DNA from: Rhodamnia argentea
Taxonomy: Eukaryota > Streptophyta > Magnoliopsida > Myrtales > Myrtaceae
Assembly (NCBI RefSeq): GCF_020921035.1
Contig: NC_063157.1
Location: forward strand, 9,336,001 to 9,400,000
Direction of reading: 5' to 3'
DNA length: 64,000 nt
The translations under genes were made by a program, and so were the position numbers. Under the pieces are notes generated by a model. The model worked only from the letters and a program-made list of their open reading frames with translations, made no database searches and was not told the origin of the DNA. Shown piece by piece: positions 50,601 through 63,300 of the stretch; the first letter of the stretch is position 1; every line of letters starts with the position of its first letter.

Positions 50601-51535
50601 CAACTTGCAGCATCTGAGGAGACATGGAGACATCATTAAGAGAACTGTTGGAGGGCACTATATCGTGCTAGGGAGGGCCGATGACACAATGAATCTTGGT
50701 GGCATTAAGGTACGACGTTTTCAAATTTCATTCTGTATGTAAATATCTGCAAAGTACTTAAAAATATTTCTGTCATTCTAATTTGATATGCTGGTGTTAT
50801 ATATGTCATTGTGGTAAAAAGAAAATTAGCGACAAGCTTTACTATGACTGTCCTGGGTCAAAATATAAACAGACTACTTTGTCAAGCTTGCAACTTCCAT
50901 CTAAAACCCACGCTGTTTGATGGACTTACAATTTTGTTTTCCTCTTCTAACGTGGACCGTTTAGTATTGCAGACTAGTTCTGTTGAGATTGAGCGCGTCT
51001 GTGATAGAGCAGATGAATCTATACAAGAGACTGCCGCGATAAGTGTAGCACCACCGACCGGCGGTCCAGAACAGTTGGTCGTTCTCGTGGTGCTCAAGAA
51101 GGGGTATGAGGCTGAACCGAATGATCTGAAGATGAAATTCTCGAAAGCCATCCAGGGAAACCTCAACCCTTTGTTTAAGGTTTGATCCTTGAGATGTTAA
51201 TGCTAATACATCAGTGCATTTTGAAGCTGCTCATGCTTTGCTTTCTGTGAAGTAAATTAAGATCAAACTCATTGAATGGTCGCAATGTTATTGTTAAACA
51301 TCAAATATGAAGAAGAAGAATTCAAGAAGCGAAATATCCTCTCTTTTCTTTGGTCCAACACATTCGCTTCATCTTAACATACATGAGGATCACTAACTGG
51401 ATTGTCTGAATTGATCGATAGGTAAGCTATGTCAAGATTGTTGCCGAGTTCCCTCGAACGGCTTCTAACAAGCTACTGAGAAGAGAGGTGAGGGATCAGA
51501 CGCGTCAACAGCTCTTTGCGCAGAGTAAGTTGTAG
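44640..51535 (+). CDS. AAE18: Peroxisomal acyl-activating enzyme 18-like, copy 1, with damaged splice donor
   Basis: Fourteen exons: 44640-44923, 45502-45631, 45738-45997, 46689-46890, 47309-47349, 47647-47775, 47977-48050, 48132-48352, 49195-49289, 49366-49582, 50332-50457, 50611-50709, 50973-51179 and 51422-51535. An intact reading would give 732 residues. It is an adenylate-forming enzyme: SSGTTGEPK at 369-377 is the nucleotide-binding motif, with CCGGTEL and [13 protein letters not shown] later and an N-terminal [12 protein letters not shown] block typical of AAE17/AAE18. It ends in SKL, a type 1 peroxisomal targeting signal. AAE18 of Arabidopsis is implicated in activating 2,4-DB in peroxisomes; the natural substrate is unclear. 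The donor after exon 2 is lost (GAAAGTATG where copy 2 has GATGTAAGT), so normal splicing probably fails and this copy may be non-functional. Confidence 0.88.
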
Positions 51536-52213
51536 AGGCGAATGGGGAGTGTCGTCCCGTATTCCCGCCGCCATTGTTGATGTGCAGGTTCTGATTCTGG
51601 ATTCCAACTGTCAATTTCTGCTTGAAAGATATAAATTGGGTGGAAGGAAGATTTTGGAGATATAAAAGTTGGAACGAGAAGCACCATCTGATCGAAATTC
51701 GGAACACTTGTCTTTGCCAATTATAATAAAACCATATTGTTCAAACTGAAATTACAAAAGCTATTGCTATGCTGGGAATCGGGTTGACGTTCATTGGCGA
51801 TGTAGTCTTTCCTCACAAGGTTTTGTTAAGGAATGCCCGGAATACTTATTAAGCGTCCTTAATATGGAATATTTCGAACTTCCATTCAAAATGTTGATGA
51901 CACATTACATGAGAAAAGCAGTTTATTGAAAACCTGTATATATCTTTAAAATGGATTTAGACAGTGGACGTAGAGATAACTTTGGAATTACTGAGCTTTT
52001 TTTTCATGCTCAGAAAATGTGTAATTCAGAAAATATTTTCCTAAAAAATGATTGTTTTGTATCGCTTCAATATACTCAGGAATTGAATAATTTAGAAAAT
52101 GTTTTTCCTAGAAATGATTGCTTGTATCGCTTAAAGAAATGGATGATTCAAAAATATTTTCATTGTCTACGAAAATATTTAGACACTAACTATCGTCGAT
52201 AACGTAATCATTT
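51536..52213. other. 3' flank of AAE18 copy 1, ending in an AT-rich dispersed repeat
   Basis: The trailing region is followed at 51990-52210 by a repeat related to 34080-34260, with internal near-copies of GAAAATATTTTCCTA.AAATGATTG. The copia remnant begins directly after it. Confidence 0.45.
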
Positions 52214-55200
52214 TTCATTTATCTATTCCTTCTTCTTGGGAATAGCCTTTAGCCACTAGTCTTGCTTTGTTTCTGACAACCTTCCCTTTGTCATCCAGTT
52301 TGCTCAAGAATACACATTTTGTTCCTATTACTGGACGATTCTTGGGTCTTGATACCAGTTCCCAGACATCATTGATTTTGAATTGATGAAGTTCTTCTTG
52401 CATTGCATTGATTCAGTTTTCATCAGCAAGTGCTTTTTCAATCCCTTTTGGTTCAACTTCAGAAACAAGTGTTATGTTACTCATTACTTGCTTGAATTTC
52501 GAACTGGTTTTGATTCGATTATTCAAGCTTCCCATTATCAGCTCCTTTGGATGACTAGATTTGTGTTTTCAATTTTTGTTGAATCTTTCATCTTGAGTGG
52601 AACTCGGATATTCAGATTCATGCTACATCTCCTCCGATATTTCTGTCGTATGATAATCTGTCTTTTGATTCTGAACTTCTTCAAAAACAGTGTTCTCTTT
52701 GGGAGTTTCATTGCCTTTAGATTCTCTCAATGGTTCTGAACTACGAGGCAGTGCGAAAACTTAAGTATGTTCAAATTGATTGTTATGATTCTAAATATTC
52801 CCATCAAATTTAATATTCATTGATTCTTCAACCACATGAGAGTTTTTGTTGTAGACCCGATAGGCTTTGCTCGTCGTTGAACATTCTAAGAATATCCTTT
52901 CATCTGATTTCTCATCAAACTTGCCAATACGATCGTTAGCATTTTTTAGAATGAAACATTTGCACCCAAACACCCGAAAGTATGCAATATTAGGTTTTCT
53001 TTCTTTGAAGAGCTCATAGGGGATTTTCTCAAGAATTGGTCTTAAGGAAATATGATTTAGAATGTAGCAAGCTGTAGAGACTGCTTACGCCCAAAAATGT
53101 GAAGCAATTTTGCTTTCTATCAGAAGAGTCCTTGCCATTTCTTGCAAAGAACAAATTTTCCTTTCTACCACCCCATTTTGTTGAGGTGTGTAAGGAGTAG
53201 AAAAATTATGCTGAATTTCAAACTCATCACAGAAATCTCAAAAATTTTGATTTTCAAATTCTCTCCCATGATCGGTTTTTATGCAGAAAATAGCATATCT
53301 TTTCTCATTCTGAATTTTCTTAGTAAATTTTGAAAAAAAAGAGAAAACATCGTTTTTGTGTGTAAGAAATAGAACCCATGTAAATCTTGAGAGATCATCA
53401 ACAACCACAAGATAGTATTTCTTACCTCAAAGGCTTAAAGTTCTATTAGATCCGAAGATATCCATATGAAGTAGCTGCAATGCTCGTTTAGTTGTAACTT
53501 GATTAATGGATTTGAAAGAACTTCTTACCTGTTTACCGAGAGTGCATGCTGAACAAAGTAATGATTTTTCAAATTTCGTTTGCGGCAAACCTTATACCAA
53601 CTTATTGGCGGATAACTTTGATAAGTGCTTGATAACGATATAGCTTAACTTTCTATGCCATAGTTCAGATTCATCCTTAATGGATATAAGACACTTCATT
53701 TCTTCGGAATCAACATTAAGGAGATAAATGTTTCCATGACGTCGGCTAGTAAAACTCTACTTCTTGTCTTTGCTAACACCCGAGTATTTTGTATCTTGAA
53801 AACAAAGTTAATAACCGGAATCGCAGAGTTGACTTACGGATATAAGATTGTAATTTAGTCATATGACTAAGGAAACACCATTTATCGTTAAATTTTCAAT
53901 CCTCACAGTTCCTTTGCTAATGACCTTTCTTTTGTTATTTCCTCTAAAGGACACACTTCTATCGTTGTATTCTGATAGTTGAATAAACTTTTTTGGATCA
54001 CCAGTCATATGACTTGAGCATCCACTATCCGGAAATCATTTGTCCTTTTTCTTCTTCAATACCAGCAAATAAAAAGTAACTCACTATTTCTTTGGTACCC
54101 AGACTTTCTTGGGTCCATCTAAGTTAGTCGCAATTGATAACTTTCCGTTAACTGGTCTCCAAACTTTCATACAACAATTAAAGCTGCCACGGTTTATGTA
54201 AACTTTTCGCATACGCAGATCTGGAAGGTCTTTGCAAAATTCTATCATTTGTTTCAGGAAATCTATTTTTAAAATTACTTTCCTTTTTGAAACCTAAACA
54301 AAATTTTTCATGGAAAGGAACTTGCTTGGAAATAATGTTTTCCAAAGTTTTGGAACTCTGTGAAATTCTTTTTGAAGTGCTTTCAAATTCGATCTTCAAA
54401 TAATCATTTTCTTTTGAAATCAAATCATGACTTTCTTTGATCCGATGAAATTCTCTTTGCAAAAATTCAATCTTGTCTTTTGAGATGCATCTTACTGTTT
54501 TAAAGAGAAAATTTCCTTTTTCAAAACAAAAACCTTTTTAAGGGCTTCTTTATAATTTTTGCATAATTCATCAATGTACTCCGTAACTTCATCAAGTATT
54601 TCAGAAGTACATACCTCAATATCCGAATCTGAGTCTAAGTCTGATTCTGAATCTAACTTAGCCATGAGACATATATTTGCATAGTCATCCTCACTATCTT
54701 GAGAATCACTCAGAGTTTCTGCCTTTAACGCCTTCTTGTATTTCTCGTACTTGATCTTGTCTCTCTACAGAAGTGGACAATTGTGTTTGATGTATCCTGC
54801 CTTTTTACAATGAAAACATATTACATCTTTGTTCTCTTGTTTATCATTGCTTAAGCGTCTCTGATCATTCTGTTTGAATGATTTCTTCCCTCTAAAGTTT
54901 CTACCTCTTTGAGATATTTTTCTGAATTTCTTCACCATGAGTGCGAGTTCCTCATCATCTTCATCTTCATTATCCGAATAAGATAATTCATGGTTAATTT
55001 CAGATTTTAATGCAATTGATTTCTTACCTTTGGGATCTCTTGTCTTGTTTGCTCGTTTTGTCTCATATGACTGTACAGCTCCAACAAGCTCATCAAAAGA
55101 CAAAGGTTTGATTGTTTGACATTCCTATATTGAAGGCTTGATGTAGTTCCAGTCATCTATAAGTCATCAAAGGATCTCTTTGACTTGCATTGGTTCAGCA

Positions 55201-55785
55201 ACTGGAGCACCTTGCCTTGCAAGACTAGTTGCTAGTATTTGGAATCTGTCAATCATGTCGACAATTGACTCATCGGGCTTTATCTTGAAAGCTTCATAAT
55301 CACTCAGCAAAATGTTAAGATTAGTCTCCTTCACTCTGTCAATTCCTCGAAACGTGACATGAAGTCTGTCCCATATAACTTTTGGTAATTCTTCTTACGC
55401 AACTCAATTATATAAGGGAGTAGATAGCGTGCAGAAAGGCGCGTTAATAGCCTTGGAATCGAGTCCTTATCTTTTAGCCGTTTCAGTGTCGAACAATGTT
55501 GCTGCAACATTGATATTGTTATTATTCTCATTTCCGATGGAGGAAGTTGTTGTAACAGCGGGAACTACTCCGTTGACAACGACATCCCACATCAGATTGT
55601 ACGATGCCTTGAAGAACCACTTCATTTTATTATACCACATGTTGTAATCCTTTCCGTCAAAATATGGTGGTTTGTTGCCGTAGTGTGAGTCTCCTATTCT
55701 TGAGAAATTATTTCTAGACATAGCAGATCGTTAACTCTTAGGTAAAACACTTCAAAACAATGAGCAACCCGCTTTGACACCAATT
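52214..55785 (-). pseudogene. Decayed Ty1/copia internal region, 3' truncated
   Basis: In minus-strand order, gag starts at 55721 (MSRNNFSRIGDSHYGNKPPY) and has a zinc knuckle near 54800 reading CFHCKKAGYIKHNC. Its third zinc ligand, normally His, is Tyr. The protease-region motif DSGCSSHMTG follows at about 54002-54030. Integrase core pieces follow, with TPQQNGVVERK at about 53150 and VFGCKCFILKNANDRIGKFD to 52791. The start of reverse transcriptase, DVWELVSRP..LVAKGYSQEEGIDK, breaks off at 52215. Stops and frameshifts occur throughout. The primer-binding site TTGGTGTCAAAGC at about 55770-55783 follows the LTR. The rest of RT, RNase H and the 3' LTR are missing. Confidence 0.85.
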
Positions 55786-57056
55786 GTTATATCTAGCAAT
55801 ATCACCTAGAGGGAGTGAATAGGCGATTCTTCACTATTTTGAACTTTATTGTGAAATCTAAACAAGTTCAAGACACAAATAGATATAGCTTGCAAAATAA
55901 TTCAGAATATCACGTGTAGAAAGCTAAATACAGTAAAGGAGATTTATAGTAGAGAAAAGTGCACGCAAAGTTTATAGTGGTTCGCCTTTAGCAAACCTAC
56001 GTTCATTCTCCCACGCTGGCAGCCGATTGGCTATATTCCATTGTATGAATCAATGGAGGTTACAAGAGATATTACTCTCAATCATTCTTTTAGGAACCTC
56101 TCAAAGACACGACTTATAGCTCTCGAAAATAAGTATGTGAATTTGAACAACTCTAGCACTTTGAAATTATATGTTCTGATCTTTCTCATTTGGTCACCAT
56201 GGATCTTCCTTTTATATACCTTTACTCTCAAACTAGTCGTTGGATAGGTCTTCAAAGGATCACTCTTCAATCACCGATTAGATGCCATTAATCATGATTG
56301 AACGAGGCAGTATATGGGAAGATATGATAGCTGTTGAAGTTGTGCTTGAACTCTTCAGATTCGGTCGCTCATACAACTAAATCTTCGGTTTCCATAAGTA
56401 GAGTTAATTCAAATATACATCAAACCTTATTCATGGAAGGTAAAATCCAATTGTAGATATTTTTCTCGATCGATTGGAAAATAATCTTGTCAATCAAAGA
56501 TTATAGACTTCCATAAGTAATACCGCCAATATTGGAAATCTATCAAACGTGGGTCTTCAGAATCTGTTTGAAAGATATTGCAAGATCTGAACATTGTTTA
56601 GAAGCAGCCTTCAGAAGTAGTGACTCGTTGAATCTGAAGAGATTTGAACAATGACTACGAGCTCCAATAAAGTACTTGCCGATGCGTCACATAGACCTTT
56701 AGAAGAACAAGTCTTCGGAGGCAGTAACACCCTCCATCCGAATAACTTCATAAGTAAATATGTGACAACTACCACTTGAGTCCGATCGCCAGGTTTGGAT
56801 CAAAATAAGCTTTCGTTCACATGTTCATATTGCAATAAAATATTAAAGGCATTAAACAAATTCTTTTAAAGAGAATGATAGTTTTATCAGAATCAAAATA
56901 TTGAGAAAGAAGGTTTTCTCAACACCTTTCGCGAATCCTTATGGAGGAGGACATGTGATGTGACGAAAGTTCGCGGTCGTACACCCGCCAATAGAAATTG
57001 GTAGTAAGCTATTGATGAAATCATTGTGCAAGTTGAATAAATTCCAGACGTGAGTA
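55786..57056 (-). repeat. 5' LTR of the decayed copia element (far end uncertain)
   Basis: The LTR ends (minus strand) CTAGATATAACA right before the primer-binding site. It contains the AGTTTATAGTGGTTCGCC..CCTACGTTCATTCTCC block, reminiscent of copia LTR transcribed ends. The outer end could not be fixed; the gypsy LTR begins at 57057 and may have been inserted into or beside it. Confidence 0.5.
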
Positions 57057-59447
57057 TGTTGACACCTAAATTTTGACTAATCTTTTTCAATCATTCATGC
57101 ATAAAAATTAGAACTAATTTTAGTTCTAAACAAAAATAACAAAATCATCTTTCATGTTTATTTTTAGCGTCCATTGCATTATATTTTTTGCAGTTGATTG
57201 GATCGGCAGTGGATGGACTTATTTCGAGGCTTTAGGCATAATTGAGTCATTTAAATTATTTGGATTGAGCTCACAAGAGCACCAAATTCGGCCAAAGTCC
57301 ATGACTATCAAGAGAGGGACCGAAAATTTGTAATAAAAGTGCCCAGTTGGAAAATTGATTTATTAAATGAAAACTTGGACAGTAATTCGGAAATTTGTAA
57401 CCCTAAATCTATCCCTATAAATAAGCATGTCTAGGGTTCACAATTGGGGGGCCACTATATTGAATACATGGCAGAATTGTGGAGAGTAATTCACGTGAGA
57501 GAGGGAGAGTCGTCTTCTACTTCTTCTTCCTTGCAGGATCGGATGCCATCCATGGATTGATGCACGGCCATAAGGAAGGGTGTACGAGAATTGGCATTGG
57601 AAACAAGAGCAAAAGCTCTGATTTTTCTTCTCCAACTTTAGAGGGCCACATAGGAGGAAGCACCAAAAAAAAAAAAAAAGCTCAACTCTCGAGCTCTTCA
57701 TGAGGAGCCAGATTCCACGAAGCTCGAAAACATGAACGAAGAAGTTTCTCTGGATGTTTTTGTTGGACCCGCAGGTTGACAAGAAGGCCACTCACAATTT
57801 CAATGTAAGGCTACTGAGGGAGGGAGCACAAAAGCACGAGAGAGATGGAGGAGTCTCCCTTTTTCCTTCTCAATGAACGTCTAGCATAAGTAGAGAAGTG
57901 AGATAGAGAGGACGTGGAGTTCATAGCATACATCCACGAGCCACCATCAGTTTAATAAATCAATCCAGCATCTTCCACGGAGGTCCTGCGCTCATGATGA
58001 ACAACGATCTCTAGCGGCTGTCCAACACCGAACACTATTAAAAGGGAGTTCTTGATTCTTCAACTTCTTTTTACTCTGACATGTTCTTATGATGTTTTCC
58101 CTTTAAAGGAATTGCGTATTTTTCAGATGAATTTCAGGTCTGCCCGTAGTCCGAGCACTTCGTTGAACTTTCGCGTCCATGTCCCTATGGTGATCATTCT
58201 TGTGCTTGACTTTCCCCCAATATTGCCATACGTCCTTTTGGAGACTTCAACAACTGCACATCCGAAAAAAATGGAGGAAGCCTCTTCCATGACCCCAGCT
58301 GATACGATTTGCGAAGGTCCAGCCGTCCCGAAGTCCAGACACCATGGGCAATTCGTGAATCCGAGAGTTGCATGCCACGCGATCCGCAAGCTCGCAATCC
58401 GAGTCGTGATCTGCGATCCATCGGATATCCGTCTGAATTTGGAAAATATCCGCGAATTATGTAACAATCGCAAACCTGAATATATCTCGAATATATTGTT
58501 ACCTATTTCGAATTATTTGGCCTATCTCCAATATCTTTACCTTGCTGAGAAATTTTACCCATTTTTGAAAGGATGTAAATCCTCATTGATAGGATTATAT
58601 TACGTTAGAGATAACGCAATATTATCCTATGTTTAAATTAGGCACATTATCCGTTAGGTATTTTATCCATTTTTAAATTTCCATCTTATCTGTTCATTTA
58701 TTTTGTTATGTTTATCTTATCATTTTGTTATAAAGTTTGCACATTTATAAACAAACATGCTCATAATATATGCTCCCATGTGCCTTGTCCCGTGGAAAAT
58801 AAATTACATGCCTTGACTGTAATTTAGTATAGAATTTTCGTGTTATGCCCTTTGGGAAAAGGGATGATGTTATTTTATACAATTACCGCATACTAGCTCG
58901 GATTTTCGAGGATGTAGCGACTAAAATTCTACTCTAGCCCAAATCTTTGGAAATGAGTGAATTCATCAAAAAATTTGAAATTAAAAGGTATATTTTAGGC
59001 ATTTTTGTTTATTTTTGTTCAAATTTTTGATTGCTTTGGTTTGTTTATTTTTATCGGAAAATACAAGAAAATTGCCTCCTTTTTTTTTGGCGCATAATAT
59101 ATGGTTATTCATGTAACATTTTTCCTAAATAAAAAACCATCAAATTCACATCAATCAATCGAAATGGATTTTTCATGAAATTGATCTTGAAATGACATTA
59201 ATTTTTCAAATTAATATAACCAAGTCTCCTAACTCATTTTTTCTAATTCGCAGAAATAAAATAGTTCTCCCACTATTTTATTAAGGTTTCTAATCAACCT
59301 TCCGTAAATAATTAGTGGCGGCTCCAATTGAACAATTTTTCATGAATTGAATCTAAGTTGTGATTCGGTAGGACTTGAGAGGGTTCGAATAAGGTTAGTT
59401 GATTTAATTAACCCGATAATCCGTTAGCTTAATTTTAGGTCGCAACA
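57057..59447 (+). mobile_element. Gypsy-type LTR, family A, probably a solo LTR
   Basis: It begins TGTTGACACCTAAATTTTGA and ends TTTTAGGTCGCAACA, the same terminal blocks as the minus-strand LTR at 101-3230. It is shorter (2.39 kb against 3.13 kb) and the middles are diverged. No internal element sequence follows at 59448, so it looks solo. The flanking five bases (GAGTA before, TAGGA after) do not match, so the exact ends or an intact duplication are not proven. Frames inside, for example 58052-58636, have no family. Confidence 0.6.
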
Positions 59448-60009
59448 TAGGAGTTGTATCATTTGGTCTGAGTCGGCTTCATAATTCGGCACATGACTAA
59501 AGAATATATTTGCAATCCCAGGTACATGAGAAAGAGTCTAGATGTAGCCCAAATCGTTTGGAGAAGCTGTATTTAAACCCGCCTATCAAGTAGGTCGAGT
59601 TGGGTTTGAAAATGATTTGGGCTAAATTGATATGTTCTTATGTAATACAATTTTCGCGAGCCAAACCCAACCCAATCTTCAATCTTTTAGCAATTTTTCT
59701 CCTAAAATACTTGTCTCTGAAGAATATGGCCCCTTCATGAATCGATTCATCGGATCGATAGGGGAGCTCAAGTGCTTAGCCCTCATGCAGAGCATGAACA
59801 ACATGGAGATTTGGGTGAGCGTCCCGCTGACAAATGGAAACAAAGATACTTTAGAATCGAGAATTAGTTTATTCCAAGGCCCATTTTATTCGGCTTATTA
59901 TAAAATATAAGATTTACACCATGTCACGAAAAATATATATATGTATTAGCCAATTGGTCATGTTGTTATTTGTTCATATTGAAAATCATGGTTCGATTTT
60001 TTATTTGTG
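59448..60009. other. Intergenic, nothing recognised
   Basis: A 92-codon frame at 59632-59910 has no recognisable domain. No repeat boundaries are seen. Confidence 0.35.
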
Positions 60010-60341
60010 CAAATTTTTTTTTTAAAAGACATTAGAACCAGCCACAAGGGACTTGGGCACGAGCCCCGAGGTCCTGGCCTAGCATCAAATGACCTCAAAG
60101 GACTCGAGTCTGCCACCATTGACTTGGGTGAGGGAGCCAAGTACCCAGACATGGCCGTCGGAGACCTGGGCACAAGCACCTAGCATGGCCTTGGGGGACT
60201 CGATCAGCCTTTGTGGACCCATCCATGGAGTAACCAGCCCCTCATGGACCCAACCCCGCCTCGATAGACCTGAGTCGAGTGCCAATGACTTGGGCACCGG
60301 AGACTTGGAGACTCGTGCACGGGCACTGAGGTCCCGAGCCA
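60010..60341. repeat. Degenerate minisatellite at the duplication edge
   Basis: Repeated imperfect units contain GACTTGGGCACGAGC, GACCTGGGCACAAGC and GACTTGGGCACCGGAG, with spacers of roughly 25-30 bases. The array stops where homology with copy 1 starts (about 60342). Confidence 0.6.
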
Positions 60342-63300
60342 AAGCTATATACGCCGAACATTTTTGCAATGAAGATCTCCCCATCCGAAGTGTGATTTTG
60401 CCCATTGACTTTTAGTGTTCAACGACATTTTTTTACCTCTTCCGAGAAGGAGGTACGTCCGACAGGAGAATTAACTTGTTCGGATGGCGATAACAGGAAA
60501 CTTGGAATAGTGTGCTCTTTATGTTTTGATTTCGTTCTTTTTGTCGCGTGTCCTATCTACGGACATCAGGAGATCAAAACATTTAAGTTTAGGGTTTAGC
60601 TAAAGCCGCCATTTTGAAATGGTCGCCCTCCCCTCTTGGGCTTTTTCAGCTAGAAATGAGTAGCATTTCACTTACCTATGTCGGGAAAAAACCTACATTA
60701 TCGTCGCACTTTTACTCCAAAATATAAATCGATGTAATTATACATAATAAAACTCTCTCCGTCGAACGAATGAGGAAGATGCCACCATCCCCAGATGGCT
60801 GCGGCCGGTAAAGGGCGGAAAAACTGTTTTCAAACTCGATATAGCCATGTCCCAAGGTAGTACAAGTGAAAAAAGTAGAGTGGATGCGAGTGCAAAATGT
60901 CTGACGTGTGCCAAATCGGAGAAAGAACTTCCGAATCATAAGAAAGCTGCTTCCTTTTGTTGAAGGCGGGCGGGAGGTTGGTGCTAACTGTTAATGGTCA
61001 GTGACAGCATGCCATGCAATCCCCGATCTTCTTTGCTTTGACAAAAACATGTCCTTGCCAACTACCCCCTTCCCTGCCTTGTGGACCCAAAACACTTTTC
61101 ATATGAAAGTGACGCTGGAAGAAGTGGATTTGACTAACCAGACAAGTCACGTGGTCCCTCGTCCACCCACCCGCACATCCCTCACCTACTCGAATGGCGC
61201 CCCTCCTAAATGAAGTGGTGAGCGACCGATCCTCGTTGCACAGAGAGAGAGAGAGAGAGAGAGATGGGCAAGCCCAAGAGCATTGGCGAGGTGGGCGTGG
61301 ATGATCTGGTGGAGGCGGGTCTGTCCAGGGAAGCCGCCGCTGAGCTCGAGCGGACGCTCCGAGTGTCGCTGGCCCGAGCCCGGCGGCAGTCCGGGCTCTA
61401 CCCGAGAGAGGTGTGGAGAGAGTTGACGAGCGCGAGGACGTTGAAGCCGTCGCACCCCCACAGGGTGCATCAGTTGGTGTACTACTCGGTGTACTCCGAT
61501 TGGGACGCCTCCGCTCGGGGCCCTCCTCTCTATTGGTTCCCTTCCCTGTAATGACTCTTCTCTTTTACTTCTTTGCCACCGTTCTGTACCGGCCATTTTT
61601 GCGGATCCTTGTTCGTTTTAGTCTTTGTCGGGTTCTTCGCATGGACGATGTAGGGCCAAATGTTTAAAGGAAGTGTCTGAAAATGTGCTTTTGCCCGTGC
61701 TTGGCGCTTTTTTCTTGAAATGGCGGTTAGTTGGTTTATAGAAGTAGAATGAGCCTGGACACACTCAAAGGAAGTTAGTGAGAATGTCTATGAAGGAAAA
61801 GGGACACTGAGTTTCCGTGGAGCGGGTGGTCAGTCTGGTCCGTAATTGCAAATTGGCCAAACTGCCAATGAAGAATGCTTGGTTGATATTTTGCAAGCTG
61901 AGAGCGCAGTTGATGCGGATGACCTAATTTATGGCATTTCTATCTAGGGGAGATAAATGGATGTTGCTAGTTGTGCCATTTGCGGATTTAAAATATGTAT
62001 GATTGGATTGAGGTTGTGGCGGAGATTTGCTGCAAAACTTTCATGTGCTGCTCTCAGAATTGTCTTTGAATTTAATCGTTCTGTATTCAACTCTAAACCA
62101 ATGAAGTATTCCTTTATTGACAGATCCCAATCAAAAGAAACAAACTTGGGACGCCTCATGGAATTGCATGGTGGAAGGCTTCTGGGGTCATCATACAAGG
62201 ATCCCATAACGAGCTTTAGCCATTTCCATAAATTCTCCGTGGAGCATCCTGATGTAAGTCGGTTTCGTGTACTGGAAAGAGGCCACTTAATCTGTTCTCC
62301 ACTTAGATATTGCCATGGTTCCTAACTACTTTCTACACTCATAGTTTATGGGATTCTTTTACCTGATTCCAGGTCTATTGGTCAATAATTCTTAACGAAT
62401 TCTCAATTTCATTTCATCGCCCACCGAGCTGCATTCTCAACACAAGTGATAAATCAAAGCCCCATGGTTCATGGCTTCCCGGGGCGGTATTAAACATAGC
62501 TGAATGCTGTCTATTGCCTTGTCAACAACAGAGGAAAGGGGATGACAGTATAGCCTTAGTATGGAGAGATGAAGGCTATGATCATACGAGTGTTAACCGT
62601 ATGACACTAAAAGAGCTTCGAGAACAAGTAATGTATGCTCTTCCTCTGATACTTGTCCATTTTGCTCCTGTGAGAGGTCAATGATCGCAAAAGTTATGCT
62701 TACCTTTTACCGAATTCTCAGACAATAAAATTAGTTCATGGTTGTGGAGTCAATGCCTGCCCCAAATTGCTAATTGTTGAAGCATATCGCACTGCTAACC
62801 AAACATTCAAACTTATGTGAGCACTCACACAGCCTCCGTGATGTAAGGGAACAGAGCAAGTGAACCAATTTTACTTTGTAAGAGTTCATTTTTGGGATGC
62901 TACAGGTCATATAAAATTTTTAATTAAGGACCATAAATGTTCAACCAAAATTTTAGCAGTTTGCTAATGATAAATGAATTTGCTCTGCACTTCGAAGTAC
63001 ATCTTCAAATGCTGTGTGCCTACTCGGAGATGTATTCATAATCAACGTGGAATGTGACATAATTTCTCTCCAAGAAATGCCGGCTCCATTGGTTTCACCT
63101 TGCTTTTCAAATCATTTTCTGGTTCTTTTTTTAGCATCATGCTTGACAATGACGACCACAGCAACCACATTAATAGGTTCAAAGCCTTTTCCAATTAAGT
63201 AGATTGCCTCCACTATCCTTGCGTTGTTTGAACTATGGCTCTTTATAAACTAGTGCTGGTCCATTTTCACTTCGATGTTCCTAACAGAAATAGAAATACA

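Larger units (their letters stand above)
42574..51535 (+). repeat. Tandem duplication, copy 1 (at least the upstream region and exons 1-5)
   Basis: From about 42574 the sequence matches 60342 onward: GAACATTTTTGCAATGAAG, the GGACATCAGGAGATCAAAAC block, the gene's leader, exons and introns all recur in order. The match runs to the window end (copy 2 at 64000, copy 1 at about 47370). The two start codons are 16,624 bases apart. The main length difference is the foldback insertion at 42836-43964 in copy 1. Confidence 0.9.

Noticed and set aside
58052-58636. 194-codon plus frame
   Set aside because: It is inside the gypsy LTR, which is normally non-coding, and has no domain.
57052-59452. Five-base target duplication around the solo-like gypsy LTR
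   Set aside because: GAGTA and TAGGA differ, so no duplication can be claimed.
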